15,255 nt of DNA from JBGOUJ01 sp041477005. GTDB taxonomy: Bacteria > Acidobacteriota > Terriglobia > Bryobacterales > JACQDG01. Positions 6,917 through 14,199 of this stretch are shown here, piece by piece. Each line of letters begins with the position of its first letter. The stretch's first letter is position 1. The translations under genes and the position numbers were made by a program. The stretch spans positions 1 through 15,255 of the forward strand of contig JBGOUJ010000115.1 of assembly GCA_041477005.1 (NCBI GenBank). The letters are read 5' to 3'. The notes under the pieces were generated by a model, which saw only the letters and a program-made list of their open reading frames with translations, was not told the origin of the DNA and made no database searches.

Positions 6917-6934
6917 CGATTTGTTCAGTACAAT
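6906..6934 (+). promoter_or_regulatory. Promoter of the TonB-dependent receptor
   Basis: TTGAGT (6906-6911) and TACAAT (6929-6934) are 17 bases apart, a near-consensus sigma-70-type promoter. The predicted transcript starts near 6941 and leaves a leader of about 20 bases containing a GAAAGGGGG ribosome binding site at 6946-6954, six bases before ATG 6961. This is the only strong promoter in the window combined with a strong Shine-Dalgarno sequence. Confidence 0.65.
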
Positions 6935-6960
6935 CACAGCAGACCGAAAGGGGGTCAGCC

Positions 6961-9900
6961 ATGACCTGGAAATGGAGTTTGTTGTTCCTTCTGGCGGCGA
7001 GCCTGCTGGCTCAAACCGAGCGCGGCAACATCACCGGACAAGTAAAAGACCCGAGCGGCGCGGCCATACCCGGAGCGGAAGTGAGCGCCGTGCAGGTGAC
7101 CACCAACCTCCGCAACACGGCGCAGAGCACGACGGCGGGCGAGTACAACATTCCCGTACCGCCGGGCGTGTATCGAGTGGTGGTCTCGGCGGCGGGATTC
7201 AAGCGCTATGCGCGAGAAAACGTGACTGTGACGGCGGCGACGACGATCCGGCTGGATGCGATGCTGGAGATCGGCGCGCTCACTGAGACGGTGGAAGTGT
7301 CTTCCGAGGTGCAGCAGCTCCAGACCGAGACGGCGAAGGTCTCGACCTCGGTGCAGAACAAGCTGGTCGACGAGCTGCCGCTGGTGGTGGGCGGAGCGCT
7401 ACGCAGCCCGTTCGACCTGGTGAGCATCACGCCGGAGGCGCGTGGCACTGGCGGCAACCTGGCGCTTGGGGGCGGGCAGGCGGGGGCGTGGGACGCGACC
7501 ATCGACGGGCTTTCGGTGACCACCAACCGCTCGGCCAACACCGTGGAGATCGCCTACAACACCCCCTCGCTCGAGGCCATTACGGAGTTCACGGTAGATA
7601 CCAACGGGTTCAAGGCCGAGTACGGGCAGGCGGGCGGCGGCGTGATGACGTTCTCGTCGAAGTCGGGGACCAACCAGCTCCACGGCGCGGCTTACGACTT
7701 TTTGCGCAACGACCACCTGGACGCCCGCGGCTTTTTTGCGCCGACCCGGTCGGTGTACAAGCAAAATGATTTCGGGGCCACGCTCGGCGGGCCGGTTTAC
7801 ATCCCGAAGCTTTACAACGGCAGGAACCGGACGTTCTTCTTCATCAGCTACGAGGGCTTTCGGAATCGCGTCGGCGCCAATGGATCCATTTTTAGCGTGC
7901 CGACTCCGGAGATGTACAACGGTGATTTTTCGAAATGGGTGGACGCCCGGGGGAACTTGCTGCAGGTCTACGACCCCTTCAGCACCAAGCCGAACCCGAA
8001 TGGAAGCGGCTCGATACGCGACCCGTTCCCGAACAACCAGATTCCGCAGTCCCGTTTCGACAGCTTCGCGGCCCAGTTGGCGCCATACGGCGCGGCCATC
8101 AAGCCAAACCGGCCGGGCATTGCGCCGGGGGCCATTTCTTACGTCCAGAACAACTACATCCAGACTTCGGGCAGCTTGCTGAGCCCGACCGACAAGGGCA
8201 GCGCCAAGGTCGATCACCTCATCCGCAACAACCACCGGCTGGGGTTCCTGTTCAACCTTACGCGTTTCCGCCAGGAGCCGGGGCCGGAGGGGCCGCCGGG
8301 TCTGGCTTTGCCCATTTGGAATGGGCAGAGCTCGCTGTTCAACACCGAGATCTACCGCTTCTCCTACGACTGGACGATTTCGCCGCGCCTGCTGAATCAC
8401 TTCGATATCGGCGGCAACCACTTCATCAAGAATTCGTTTTCGCCGAACGTGACCGGCAACTGGAAAAGCAAGCTGTGCATGAAGAACGTCATCGACTGCA
8501 ATGCGAACTTCCCCGAGCTTGCTTTTACCGAATTCACCGGGTGGGGCACCGACAGCTACAATGGCACGGAGCAGCCGCTGTGGGCGATCAAGGACGACCT
8601 GAGCTACAGCCGCGGCAAGCACAATTTCAAGTTCGGTTACGCGTTCGAGAGCCAGCGGGCGAACGGGTTCGGGCAGCAACAGATCGCGGGGGCGTCGGGC
8701 TACAGCTTCCTGGGCACGGGAGTGCCCGGCGTGACCAGCTTCAGCAGCGGCAGCTCGTTTGCTTCCTTCTTGCTGGGGTGGGCCGACTCGGGCGGCACCG
8801 AGACCGACCGCTACGTGCCGCAGCTTTATCGCTATCACGGCCTTTACGCCCAGGATGACTGGCACCTGACCTCGCGGCTGACGCTGAACCTCGGCATGCG
8901 CTACGAGTTCACGCTGCCGCCGGTTTCGCTCAACGACGAGTATTCCGATTTCACGCCCAACCGCCCGAACCCGGCGGTGAACAACTTCCCCGGGGCGCTG
9001 CGGTTTGCCGGCTTCGGCCAGGGCCGCGAGAACACCCGCTCGCTGGTGCCAGGCTGGTATGGGGCCATCGGGCCGCGGGTGGGCCTGGCCTATTCGCCGG
9101 ACAGCAAGACGACGTTCCGCTCGGCCTTCGGGCGCTCCTTCAGCAAGCTGACGGTGGTGAGCGGCAGCGGCCACTACGCCGGTTTCATCGGCCTGTACCG
9201 CTTCAACTCGGCCAACCAGGACGTGACGCCGCTCTTCCTGCTGAACCAGGGCCTGCCGCCTTACCTGCTGCCGCCGCAAATCAACCCGGCCTTCGCCAAT
9301 AACCAGAGCGTCGATTACTGGCAGGGTCAGGACGCAACGCGGGCGCCGGAGAACCTCTATTGGACCTTCTCGGTTCAGCGGCAGGTCACGCCCAACACGG
9401 TGGTGGAGGCGGTTTACAATGCCGATGTTGGCACGCACCTGCAGGCCGGGCTGGTGAACATCAACCAGTTGCCGACGGCGTACCTGAATCAGTTCATCCA
9501 GCAATACGGCGCTACCGCGGCGTTGAACCTGCTGCGGGCGGACATCAACTCGACGGCGGCGCGGGCGGCGGGCATTCCGATTCCCTACGCGAATTTCACC
9601 GACCCGAGCGTGCAGCAGATCGAGACGGTGGCCCAGGCCCTGCGGCCGTATCCGCAATACCAAACCGTCAGCACCGGCGGCCAGAACGGCGACAAAAGCG
9701 GGCACTCCACGTATCACTCGGTGGTGCTCAAGGCCGAGCGGCGGCTGTCGGCCGGGCTGACGTTCCAGTGGAATTACGTATTCTCCAAGCTGCTGACCGA
9801 TTCCGACAACTACGCCACGGGCAACCAGGCGCAGGACCAATACAACCGGAGCCTGGAGAAGTCGATCGGGGCGTACGACCAGACGCACGTGCTGAAGATG

Positions 9901-10440
9901 AACACGCTTTACGAACTGCCGCTCGGGAAAGGGAAGCGGTTCCTGTCCGGCGGCCGGTTCAGCAGCCGGCTGCTGGGCGGCTGGCGCCTCGGCGCGATCC
10001 AGATCTACCAGAGCGGCTTGCCGATAGCCTTGACGCGCAACAATCCGTTCCCGATTTTCAACGGCCCGACACGGCCGCTGGTGACCAGCTACGACAACTG
10101 GCGGGCGCCCATCGCGGGCAGTAAGTTCGACCCCAACGTAGACAAGTTCCTGAACAAAGCGGTATTTCCGACGCAGCCGAACAACCAATTCGGCAACGTG
10201 ACGCGCTACAACCCCAAGGTGCGGGCGTTTCCGATGTTCAACGAGAACGTAAGCCTGGCGAAGTCGTTCGCCATCACCGAGAGCAAACGGATCGACTTCC
10301 GCTGGGAGGCGTTCAACCTGTTCAATCGCACGCAGTTCGGCACGGGGAGCACGAACGTGGACAGCAGCACGTTCGGGGTGGTGACCAGCCAGGCGAATAC
10401 TCCGCGGCAGATGCAGGTGGCGCTGAAGCTGTACTGGTAA
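6961..10440 (+). CDS. Oar-like TonB-dependent outer-membrane receptor with carboxypeptidase-regulatory-like domain
   Basis: The 1159-residue protein starts at ATG 6961, set by the strong GAAAGGGGG site; an upstream in-frame GTG at 6910 lies inside the promoter. Residues 1-18 (MTWKWSLLFLLAASLLAQ) are a signal peptide. About 20-105 form a carboxypeptidase-regulatory-like beta-sandwich (GNITGQVKDPSGAAIPGAEV, then GVYRVVVSAAGF). About 110-235 are plug-like (LVDELPLVVGG, EAITEFTVDTNGFKAEYGQAGGG). From about 238 (NQLHGAAYDFLRND) to the end lies a 22-strand-type beta barrel, closing with aromatic W1159 (QVALKLYW). Acidobacteria and Bacteroidota carry many such Oar/SusC-like paralogues; the ligand cannot be read from sequence. 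No SusD-like partner or TonB gene is adjacent. The receptor probably imports a substrate in a TonB-dependent manner and appears to be a single-gene transcript. Confidence 0.9.
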   Translation: MTWKWSLLFLLAASLLAQTERGNITGQVKDPSGAAIPGAEVSAVQVTTNLRNTAQSTTAGEYNIPVPPGVYRVVVSAAGFKRYARENVTVTAATTIRLDAMLEIGALTETVEVSSEVQQLQTETAKVSTSVQNKLVDELPLVVGGALRSPFDLVSITPEARGTGGNLALGGGQAGAWDATIDGLSVTTNRSANTVEIAYNTPSLEAITEFTVDTNGFKAEYGQAGGGVMTFSSKSGTNQLHGAAYDFLRNDHLDARGFFAPTRSVYKQNDFGATLGGPVYIPKLYNGRNRTFFFISYEGFRNRVGANGSIFSVPTPEMYNGDFSKWVDARGNLLQVYDPFSTKPNPNGSGSIRDPFPNNQIPQSRFDSFAAQLAPYGAAIKPNRPGIAPGAISYVQNNYIQTSGSLLSPTDKGSAKVDHLIRNNHRLGFLFNLTRFRQEPGPEGPPGLALPIWNGQSSLFNTEIYRFSYDWTISPRLLNHFDIGGNHFIKNSFSPNVTGNWKSKLCMKNVIDCNANFPELAFTEFTGWGTDSYNGTEQPLWAIKDDLSYSRGKHNFKFGYAFESQRANGFGQQQIAGASGYSFLGTGVPGVTSFSSGSSFASFLLGWADSGGTETDRYVPQLYRYHGLYAQDDWHLTSRLTLNLGMRYEFTLPPVSLNDEYSDFTPNRPNPAVNNFPGALRFAGFGQGRENTRSLVPGWYGAIGPRVGLAYSPDSKTTFRSAFGRSFSKLTVVSGSGHYAGFIGLYRFNSANQDVTPLFLLNQGLPPYLLPPQINPAFANNQSVDYWQGQDATRAPENLYWTFSVQRQVTPNTVVEAVYNADVGTHLQAGLVNINQLPTAYLNQFIQQYGATAALNLLRADINSTAARAAGIPIPYANFTDPSVQQIETVAQALRPYPQYQTVSTGGQNGDKSGHSTYHSVVLKAERRLSAGLTFQWNYVFSKLLTDSDNYATGNQAQDQYNRSLEKSIGAYDQTHVLKMNTLYELPLGKGKRFLSGGRFSSRLLGGWRLGAIQIYQSGLPIALTRNNPFPIFNGPTRPLVTSYDNWRAPIAGSKFDPNVDKFLNKAVFPTQPNNQFGNVTRYNPKVRAFPMFNENVSLAKSFAITESKRIDFRWEAFNLFNRTQFGTGSTNVDSSTFGVVTSQANTPRQMQVALKLYW

Positions 10441-10477
10441 TTGTTGCGGTATTCGCGAAATCGAAGACAAAGACACC

Positions 10478-10587
10478 ATCTATCAGGTCAACGCCCGTGT
10501 CCCGGCCGGCGTGCCCAAGGGGCGGCGTGCCTGTGGTGCTGGGCCGGCGGGCAGTCCAGCCCGCCCGCAAGCCTGGCGATCCGGTAG
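10478..10587 (+). pseudogene. Frameshifted remnant of a TIGR03437-type C-terminal domain
   Basis: Three short readings in three successive frames give the end of the Solibacter-type C-terminal domain: IYQVNARVPAGVPKG (10478-10522), GGVPVVL (10521-10541) and AGGQSSPPASLAIR followed by TAG (10543-10587). In intact proteins of this family these pieces are contiguous as a YQVNVRVP-type stretch, a PVVL-type stretch and a GGxSSxPG-type tail. Two frameshifts in about 65 bp and no matching sequence upstream of about 10478 show that only the last 37 or so residues of a once larger gene remain. The parent gene's function is unknown. The family was first described from Solibacter, which supports the inferred taxonomy. 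Confidence 0.7.
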
Positions 10588-10846
10588 GGTACGGCGGCGT
10601 GAACGACCCGCATTTGGATGGCCCGAAAGGTCCACCGCCGCTACTGGCGCCGGTCGAAGCGTTTCCACAGGTTCCGGCCGGCCGATCGACTTATGTTCCG
10701 GAGGAAAACGTGCCTTGTTTAAAGGGGCTAACCAGTAAAATTGCTACGTCTTCCTCCGGCCAAGCGACCCTAGGTGGAGTGGAGTCTCCGTGGGTCTAAT
10801 GCGCCCAGAATAAGGGACGGGGCCTAAGGAAGTAATAAAGAAACGA
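10588..10846. other. Gene-free stretch with possible RNA structure
   Basis: I see no convincing gene in these 259 bases. An open frame covering 10497-10799 has no family resemblance and runs through the TIGR03437 remnant. Two structures stand out: a 14-bp inverted repeat (10698-10711 with 10746-10759), and a stepped stem of GACCC/GGGTC (10766-10770, 10792-10796) enclosing GGAG/CTCC (10776-10779, 10786-10789). Neither is followed by a T-run. The region is downstream of both flanking genes, which converge on it, so a 3' untranslated structure or a free-standing small RNA is more likely than a riboswitch. Confidence 0.4.
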
Positions 10847-11557
10847 TCATGATTTCGTTAGGGTCTTTTCCGGCAGCGCGAAGCGATACCCCACCCACGG
10901 CTCGGTGAGCAGATACTTGGGGTGCGCCGCGTCGGGCTCGATTTTCTTCCGAAGCTGGTTGACGAAGACGCGGAGATACTCGACCTCATCCCCGTAGTCG
11001 GGGCCCCAGACGGCCTGAAGCAGCTCCCGGTGGGAAATGACCCGGCCGGCGTGCGCGACCAGGTAGCGAAGGAGATCAAACTCCTTGGGGGTCAGGCGCA
11101 CGTTGGTGTTGCGGGCCGTAACCCGGCGGACGTCAAAGTCGATTTCCAGGTCGTCAAACACCAGCGAATGCGGCCCCGCGTCCGCCGCGGCGGGCATGCG
11201 GCGCATAGCGGCGCGAATGCGGGCCAGCAACTCCTCCATGCTGAAGGGCTTGGTCACATAGTCATCGGCGCCGGCATCGAGCGCCTCGACCTTATCCTTC
11301 TCCGAGTTGCGGATTGAGAGCACGATGATGGGAACATCGGAGCCGGAGCGGATCAGCCGGCAGCACTCCAGGCCTCCCATGCCGGGCATGTTCAGGTCCA
11401 GAAGGACCAAGTCAGGCAGATCGGCCCGCAGCTCTTCCAGGGCCTCTCCGCCGCTGCGGGCGTCGGTGACCTCGTAGCCCCGGGCGCTGAGCGTGGCGCG
11501 CATCACGCGCCGGATTTGGGGCTCGTCATCCACAACCAGAATCTTCCCGGCGCTCAT
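10847..11557 (-). CDS. OmpR/KdpE-family response regulator
   Basis: The 236-residue regulator has a receiver domain (about 4-120) with the acidic pocket D10-D11, phosphoacceptor D54 (LVLLDLNMPG), the switch serine in VLSIRN and the lysine in DYVTKPF. A winged-helix DNA-binding domain follows at about 135-232, including LTPKEFDLLRYLVAHAGRV, the VEYLRVFVNQLRKKIEP recognition helix region and YLLTEPWVGYRF. The sequence is closest to KdpE among OmpR-type regulators, notably VLSIRN and the LTEPWVGYRF tail. Its ATG overlaps the kinase stop by four bases (ATGA), so the two are co-translated. It should be phosphorylated by that kinase. The target is unknown: no kdpFABC potassium pump genes lie within the window, so I do not assign kdpE. 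Confidence 0.9.
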   Translation of the reverse strand: MSAGKILVVDDEPQIRRVMRATLSARGYEVTDARSGGEALEELRADLPDLVLLDLNMPGMGGLECCRLIRSGSDVPIIVLSIRNSEKDKVEALDAGADDYVTKPFSMEELLARIRAAMRRMPAAADAGPHSLVFDDLEIDFDVRRVTARNTNVRLTPKEFDLLRYLVAHAGRVISHRELLQAVWGPDYGDEVEYLRVFVNQLRKKIEPDAAHPKYLLTEPWVGYRFALPEKTLTKS

Positions 11558-13005
11558 GGAAGGCTGTCTCTCGAAACGGGCAGGGCAACGTGAAAAACCG
11601 AGCCGGCCCCCGGACGGCTGGTAACCCAGATGGAGCCGCCGTGCGCTTCGACAATGCTCTTGGCGATGGCCAGCCCCAGCCCGGTGCCCGGCACGCCGTC
11701 CTTCTTGGTGGGGCCCCGGTAAAACTTCTCAAAGATCCGCTGTTGCTCCTGCTCCGGGATGCCCGCGCCGGAATCGGCGACGTTGATGACGACCAGGCCG
11801 TCCAAAACCTTCGAGGAGATGACCAGGGGCGAGCCGGGCGGCGAGTATTTTATGGCGTTGTCGAGGAGCTGCTTGAGCACCTGCTTCACCAGTTGGAAAT
11901 CGATGTCCGCCGGCGGCAGGGAGGGTGGAAGCTCGACTTCGACGGGGCGGGTGCGCACGCCGTGCCCCAGCTCTTTGAGGCTCGCCGTGATGATGGCGCC
12001 GACGTCGTGCGGGGACCTCTCCAGACGCAGCACGCCGGCGTCGATGCGGGCCATCTCCACGGCCTGGTTGACCAGCAGATTGAGGCGATCGGTTTCCTCG
12101 TCCACAATGGTCAGCAGTTCCCGCTGCCCGGCGCCGTCGCCGGAGCCGTCCGAGAGCAGCGAGGTGACGGCGGCCTTGATCGAGGTAAGCGGGGTCTTGA
12201 TGTCGTGGGACAGGGCGTCCAGAACGGCCGAGCGCAACTCCTCGCTTTTGCGAGCCGCTTCGGCCCTGCCGGCTTCTTCCACCGCGCGAGCTCGCTCCAG
12301 GCAGATCGCCAAGCGCTCGGCGATGGAGTGCAAGACGGGCTCGGAGAGCGGAGCCCCGCAGACACCGAGGCTGCCGATCGCCTGATCGGCCGCCCGCACG
12401 GGAACGACCGACAAGCCGGTCCTGGCGTGGACCGGCAAGCGGCCCTGACCGGCCGCCTCCCGCAGCAGGTCGTCCGGAATGAGGCCGGCCTCCGGCCCCG
12501 ATCGGAAAATCTCGCCGGAGCTGAGGTGATAGAGAGCCGCGCCCCGTAGCTCGAAAATACGGGCGACGTGCTCCGCGATGTGGCTCAGAGTTGCTTGAAA
12601 ACTATCAATTTGCAGGATGGCCCGTCCCAGATCGAACAATTTCTCCATCTCCTGCCGCCGCTCGATGGCCTCCTGCGTGCGGTGTTTGGCGCGTACGGAG
12701 AGCTGGCTGGTGGTGATGGCGGTGGCCAGGAAGGTGACCAGGGCGACAAAATGCTGGGGCTCGCCGATCCCAATGCCGAGCGGAGGCAAGAAAAACCAAT
12801 CGAACTCGAGCCCGCCAACCAGCGCCGCGACAATGGCCTGTAACGAACCCCACCGCGTGGCGATGCCGAGGATCGCCAGCAGCAGGGTGAGGGCGACGGT
12901 CGTGTGGTTGACGTGAGGGAGCCGCCGGCACAGAGCCATCACTCCGGCAACGATGCCGACCGACGCTGCCAGGCGCCAGATCTGACGGCCGATAGACACA
13001 GGCAT
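11554..13005 (-). CDS. DUF4118 sensor histidine kinase, short KdpD-like
   Basis: This 483-residue membrane kinase carries the C-terminal half of KdpD. Residues about 9-105 form the four-helix DUF4118 membrane unit (LPPLGIGIGEPQHFVALVTFL is typical). A GAF-like segment spans about 125-240. HisKA follows with phosphoacceptor H267 in LSHDIKTPLTSI, then HATPase_c with QLLDNAIKYSPPG, DSGAGIP, FEKFYRG and GTGLGLAI. The roughly 365-residue cytoplasmic N-terminal part of true KdpD (KdpD plus Usp-like domain) is absent, so the usual inputs of that part are missing and the stimulus is unclear. ATG 13005 has a GAGG site about seven bases upstream and a TATAAT box 20 bases upstream. It precedes and overlaps its regulator gene. 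The kinase assignment is secure; a potassium role is only inferred. Confidence 0.9.
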   Translation of the reverse strand: MPVSIGRQIWRLAASVGIVAGVMALCRRLPHVNHTTVALTLLLAILGIATRWGSLQAIVAALVGGLEFDWFFLPPLGIGIGEPQHFVALVTFLATAITTSQLSVRAKHRTQEAIERRQEMEKLFDLGRAILQIDSFQATLSHIAEHVARIFELRGAALYHLSSGEIFRSGPEAGLIPDDLLREAAGQGRLPVHARTGLSVVPVRAADQAIGSLGVCGAPLSEPVLHSIAERLAICLERARAVEEAGRAEAARKSEELRSAVLDALSHDIKTPLTSIKAAVTSLLSDGSGDGAGQRELLTIVDEETDRLNLLVNQAVEMARIDAGVLRLERSPHDVGAIITASLKELGHGVRTRPVEVELPPSLPPADIDFQLVKQVLKQLLDNAIKYSPPGSPLVISSKVLDGLVVINVADSGAGIPEQEQQRIFEKFYRGPTKKDGVPGTGLGLAIAKSIVEAHGGSIWVTSRPGAGSVFHVALPVSRDSLP

Positions 13006-13025
13006 GAGCCGCCTCTAACCATTCG

Positions 13026-13031
13026 ATTATA
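13026..13031 (-). promoter_or_regulatory. Candidate -10 box of the kinase-regulator operon
   Basis: TATAAT on the minus strand (13031-13026) is a perfect -10 hexamer 20 bases before ATG 13005, followed by a GAGG ribosome binding site. No recognisable -35 hexamer lies 16-18 bases upstream, which is GC-rich. A perfect 10-bp palindrome GGAGCGCTCC (13067-13076) is about 35-45 bases upstream of the -10 box and could bind an activator. Confidence 0.45.
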
Positions 13032-13129
13032 GGATCGTACCCGGGCGCCGGGGCCCGGAATCGCCAGGAGCGCTCCGGATTGCCGGGAAGCCGCTCCCGC
13101 ACGGGACCAGAGGGCGCCCGCTGGAAAAG

Positions 13130-14098
13130 CTACTTCACCGGCACCTGCCGGTCCGGTTTGGGCTTGATGCGGAACAGGCTGAACGGGCGCTGCTGGACGT
13201 CGCCGGTGAATTCTTTCAGGTTCTGCGAGCTGGCGCGGAAGTTTTCGATCATGCGGTTGATGTTCTCATCGTTGTAGGCCAGGGTGCCGCGCAACTGCTC
13301 GATTAGAGCCTGCGTTTGGGCGATGGTGTCCTGGAGCTGCTGGAGATCGCCCTTGAGCGGGTCGCGCGTCTCATCGACCGTCTTGTTGACGTTGGCGACC
13401 AGGTCGCCGACGCGGTTGTTGGTGCCGCGCAGGTCCGAGACCAGAGCGTCGATCCTTTCGGTGGTCTGCTGCAGATTGTCGGTGATGGCGTTGATCTTGG
13501 GCGCCTGATCGGCCACCAGCTTGTCGCTTTGGTCGAGCAGGTTGCCCACGTGCTGGCGGTTCTTCTCGCCGGTCATAACATTGAGGTTGTCGATCAGCTT
13601 GCTGGCCTTATCGGAAATCTCGTTGAGGTTCTTGTGGAGATCGATGACGAGGGCCTCAGAGGTCTCGGTCATGGAACCGATGCGGCGGGTGAGGGTGGCG
13701 AAGTCGACCGCCTCGATCGATTGGATGGCGCTGCCGGGCGGAAGCGGCGGCGATTCCTTCTTGCCGGGGGTGATCTCGACGTAATTCTCGCCCAGCATCC
13801 CGAGGGTGCTGACGGCGGCCACCGAGTCCTGGCGGACCGGGGTGTTGGGCTTCAGGTCGAGCAGGATTTCGACCTTGGTGGGATCCTCCGGCGCGGTGTG
13901 GATGTCGGTCACACGCCCGACCTTCAGCCCTCCGAAGCGGACTACCGCGCCCTTCTCCAGTCCTCCGGCGAAGGCGAAGTTCGTCTTGTAGCGGGTCATG
14001 CCGCCGCGCAGCGACACGTTGGCGATCGAGACGAAGGTAGCCACGAAGATCACCAGCGAGACGATTACGAACAGGCCGACTTTGGTTTCGTTGGACAT
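13130..14098 (-). CDS. mlaD: MlaD-family lipid-binding (MCE) protein
   Basis: The 322-residue protein has an N-terminal membrane anchor (about 7-27, VGLFVIVSLVIFVATFVSIA) and an MCE domain (about 36-115: YKTNFAFAGGLEKGAVVRFGG, VGRVTDI, TLGMLGENYVEITPG). MCE subunits form hexameric rings that carry phospholipid between the inner and outer membranes. The remaining part (about 125-300) is long, heptad-rich alpha-helical sequence, longer than in E. coli MlaD (183 residues) and more like the extended MCE proteins of other phyla. The ATG at 14098 has no Shine-Dalgarno sequence: the bases before it belong to the inverted repeat that fills the gap to mlaF. With mlaF upstream it forms two of the expected three core transporter genes. 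Confidence 0.9.
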   Translation of the reverse strand: MSNETKVGLFVIVSLVIFVATFVSIANVSLRGGMTRYKTNFAFAGGLEKGAVVRFGGLKVGRVTDIHTAPEDPTKVEILLDLKPNTPVRQDSVAAVSTLGMLGENYVEITPGKKESPPLPPGSAIQSIEAVDFATLTRRIGSMTETSEALVIDLHKNLNEISDKASKLIDNLNVMTGEKNRQHVGNLLDQSDKLVADQAPKINAITDNLQQTTERIDALVSDLRGTNNRVGDLVANVNKTVDETRDPLKGDLQQLQDTIAQTQALIEQLRGTLAYNDENINRMIENFRASSQNLKEFTGDVQQRPFSLFRIKPKPDRQVPVK

Positions 14099-14103
14099 AA
14101 GGT

Positions 14104-14194
14104 ATTTGTTGATTGACTGATTTGTTGATTGAAACCCCAGCCGGCGCCGAGTGGGTTCTCAATCAACAAATCAATAAATCAGTAAATCACAAAT
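14104..14194. repeat. Long inverted repeat of TGATT units between mlaF and mlaD
   Basis: Arms at about 14104-14138 and 14153-14194 are built from 8-bp units of the form TRYTGATT, three or so on the left and four on the right, in opposite orientation. Both arms end in AACCC facing a GC-rich 14-bp centre containing GGCGCC. The right arm holds one extra unit. The element fills almost the whole 101-bp gap and runs to within six bases of each coding region. A single-armed relative sits at 874-940. Confidence 0.85.
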
Positions 14195-14199
14195 CGTCT

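Noticed and set aside
7399..10479. A minus-strand open frame of 1026 codons opposite the TonB-dependent receptor
   Set aside because: It is a shadow of GC-rich codon use in the receptor gene: Arg/Val/Ala-rich with no domain resemblance. The plus strand shows a signal peptide, known domains, promoter and ribosome binding site.
10497..10799. A plus-strand open frame of 100 codons after the receptor gene
   Set aside because: Its beginning uses one of the frames of the broken TIGR03437 remnant, and its remainder has low-complexity, Pro/Gly-rich sequence with no ribosome binding site or recognised family.
10710..10800. Superficial likeness to a GEMM (cyclic-di-GMP-I) riboswitch: a GGCTAACC run followed by CCTCCGGCC
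   Set aside because: The two required stems with their tetraloop and receptor are not formed, and no gene lies downstream in the right orientation to be controlled.
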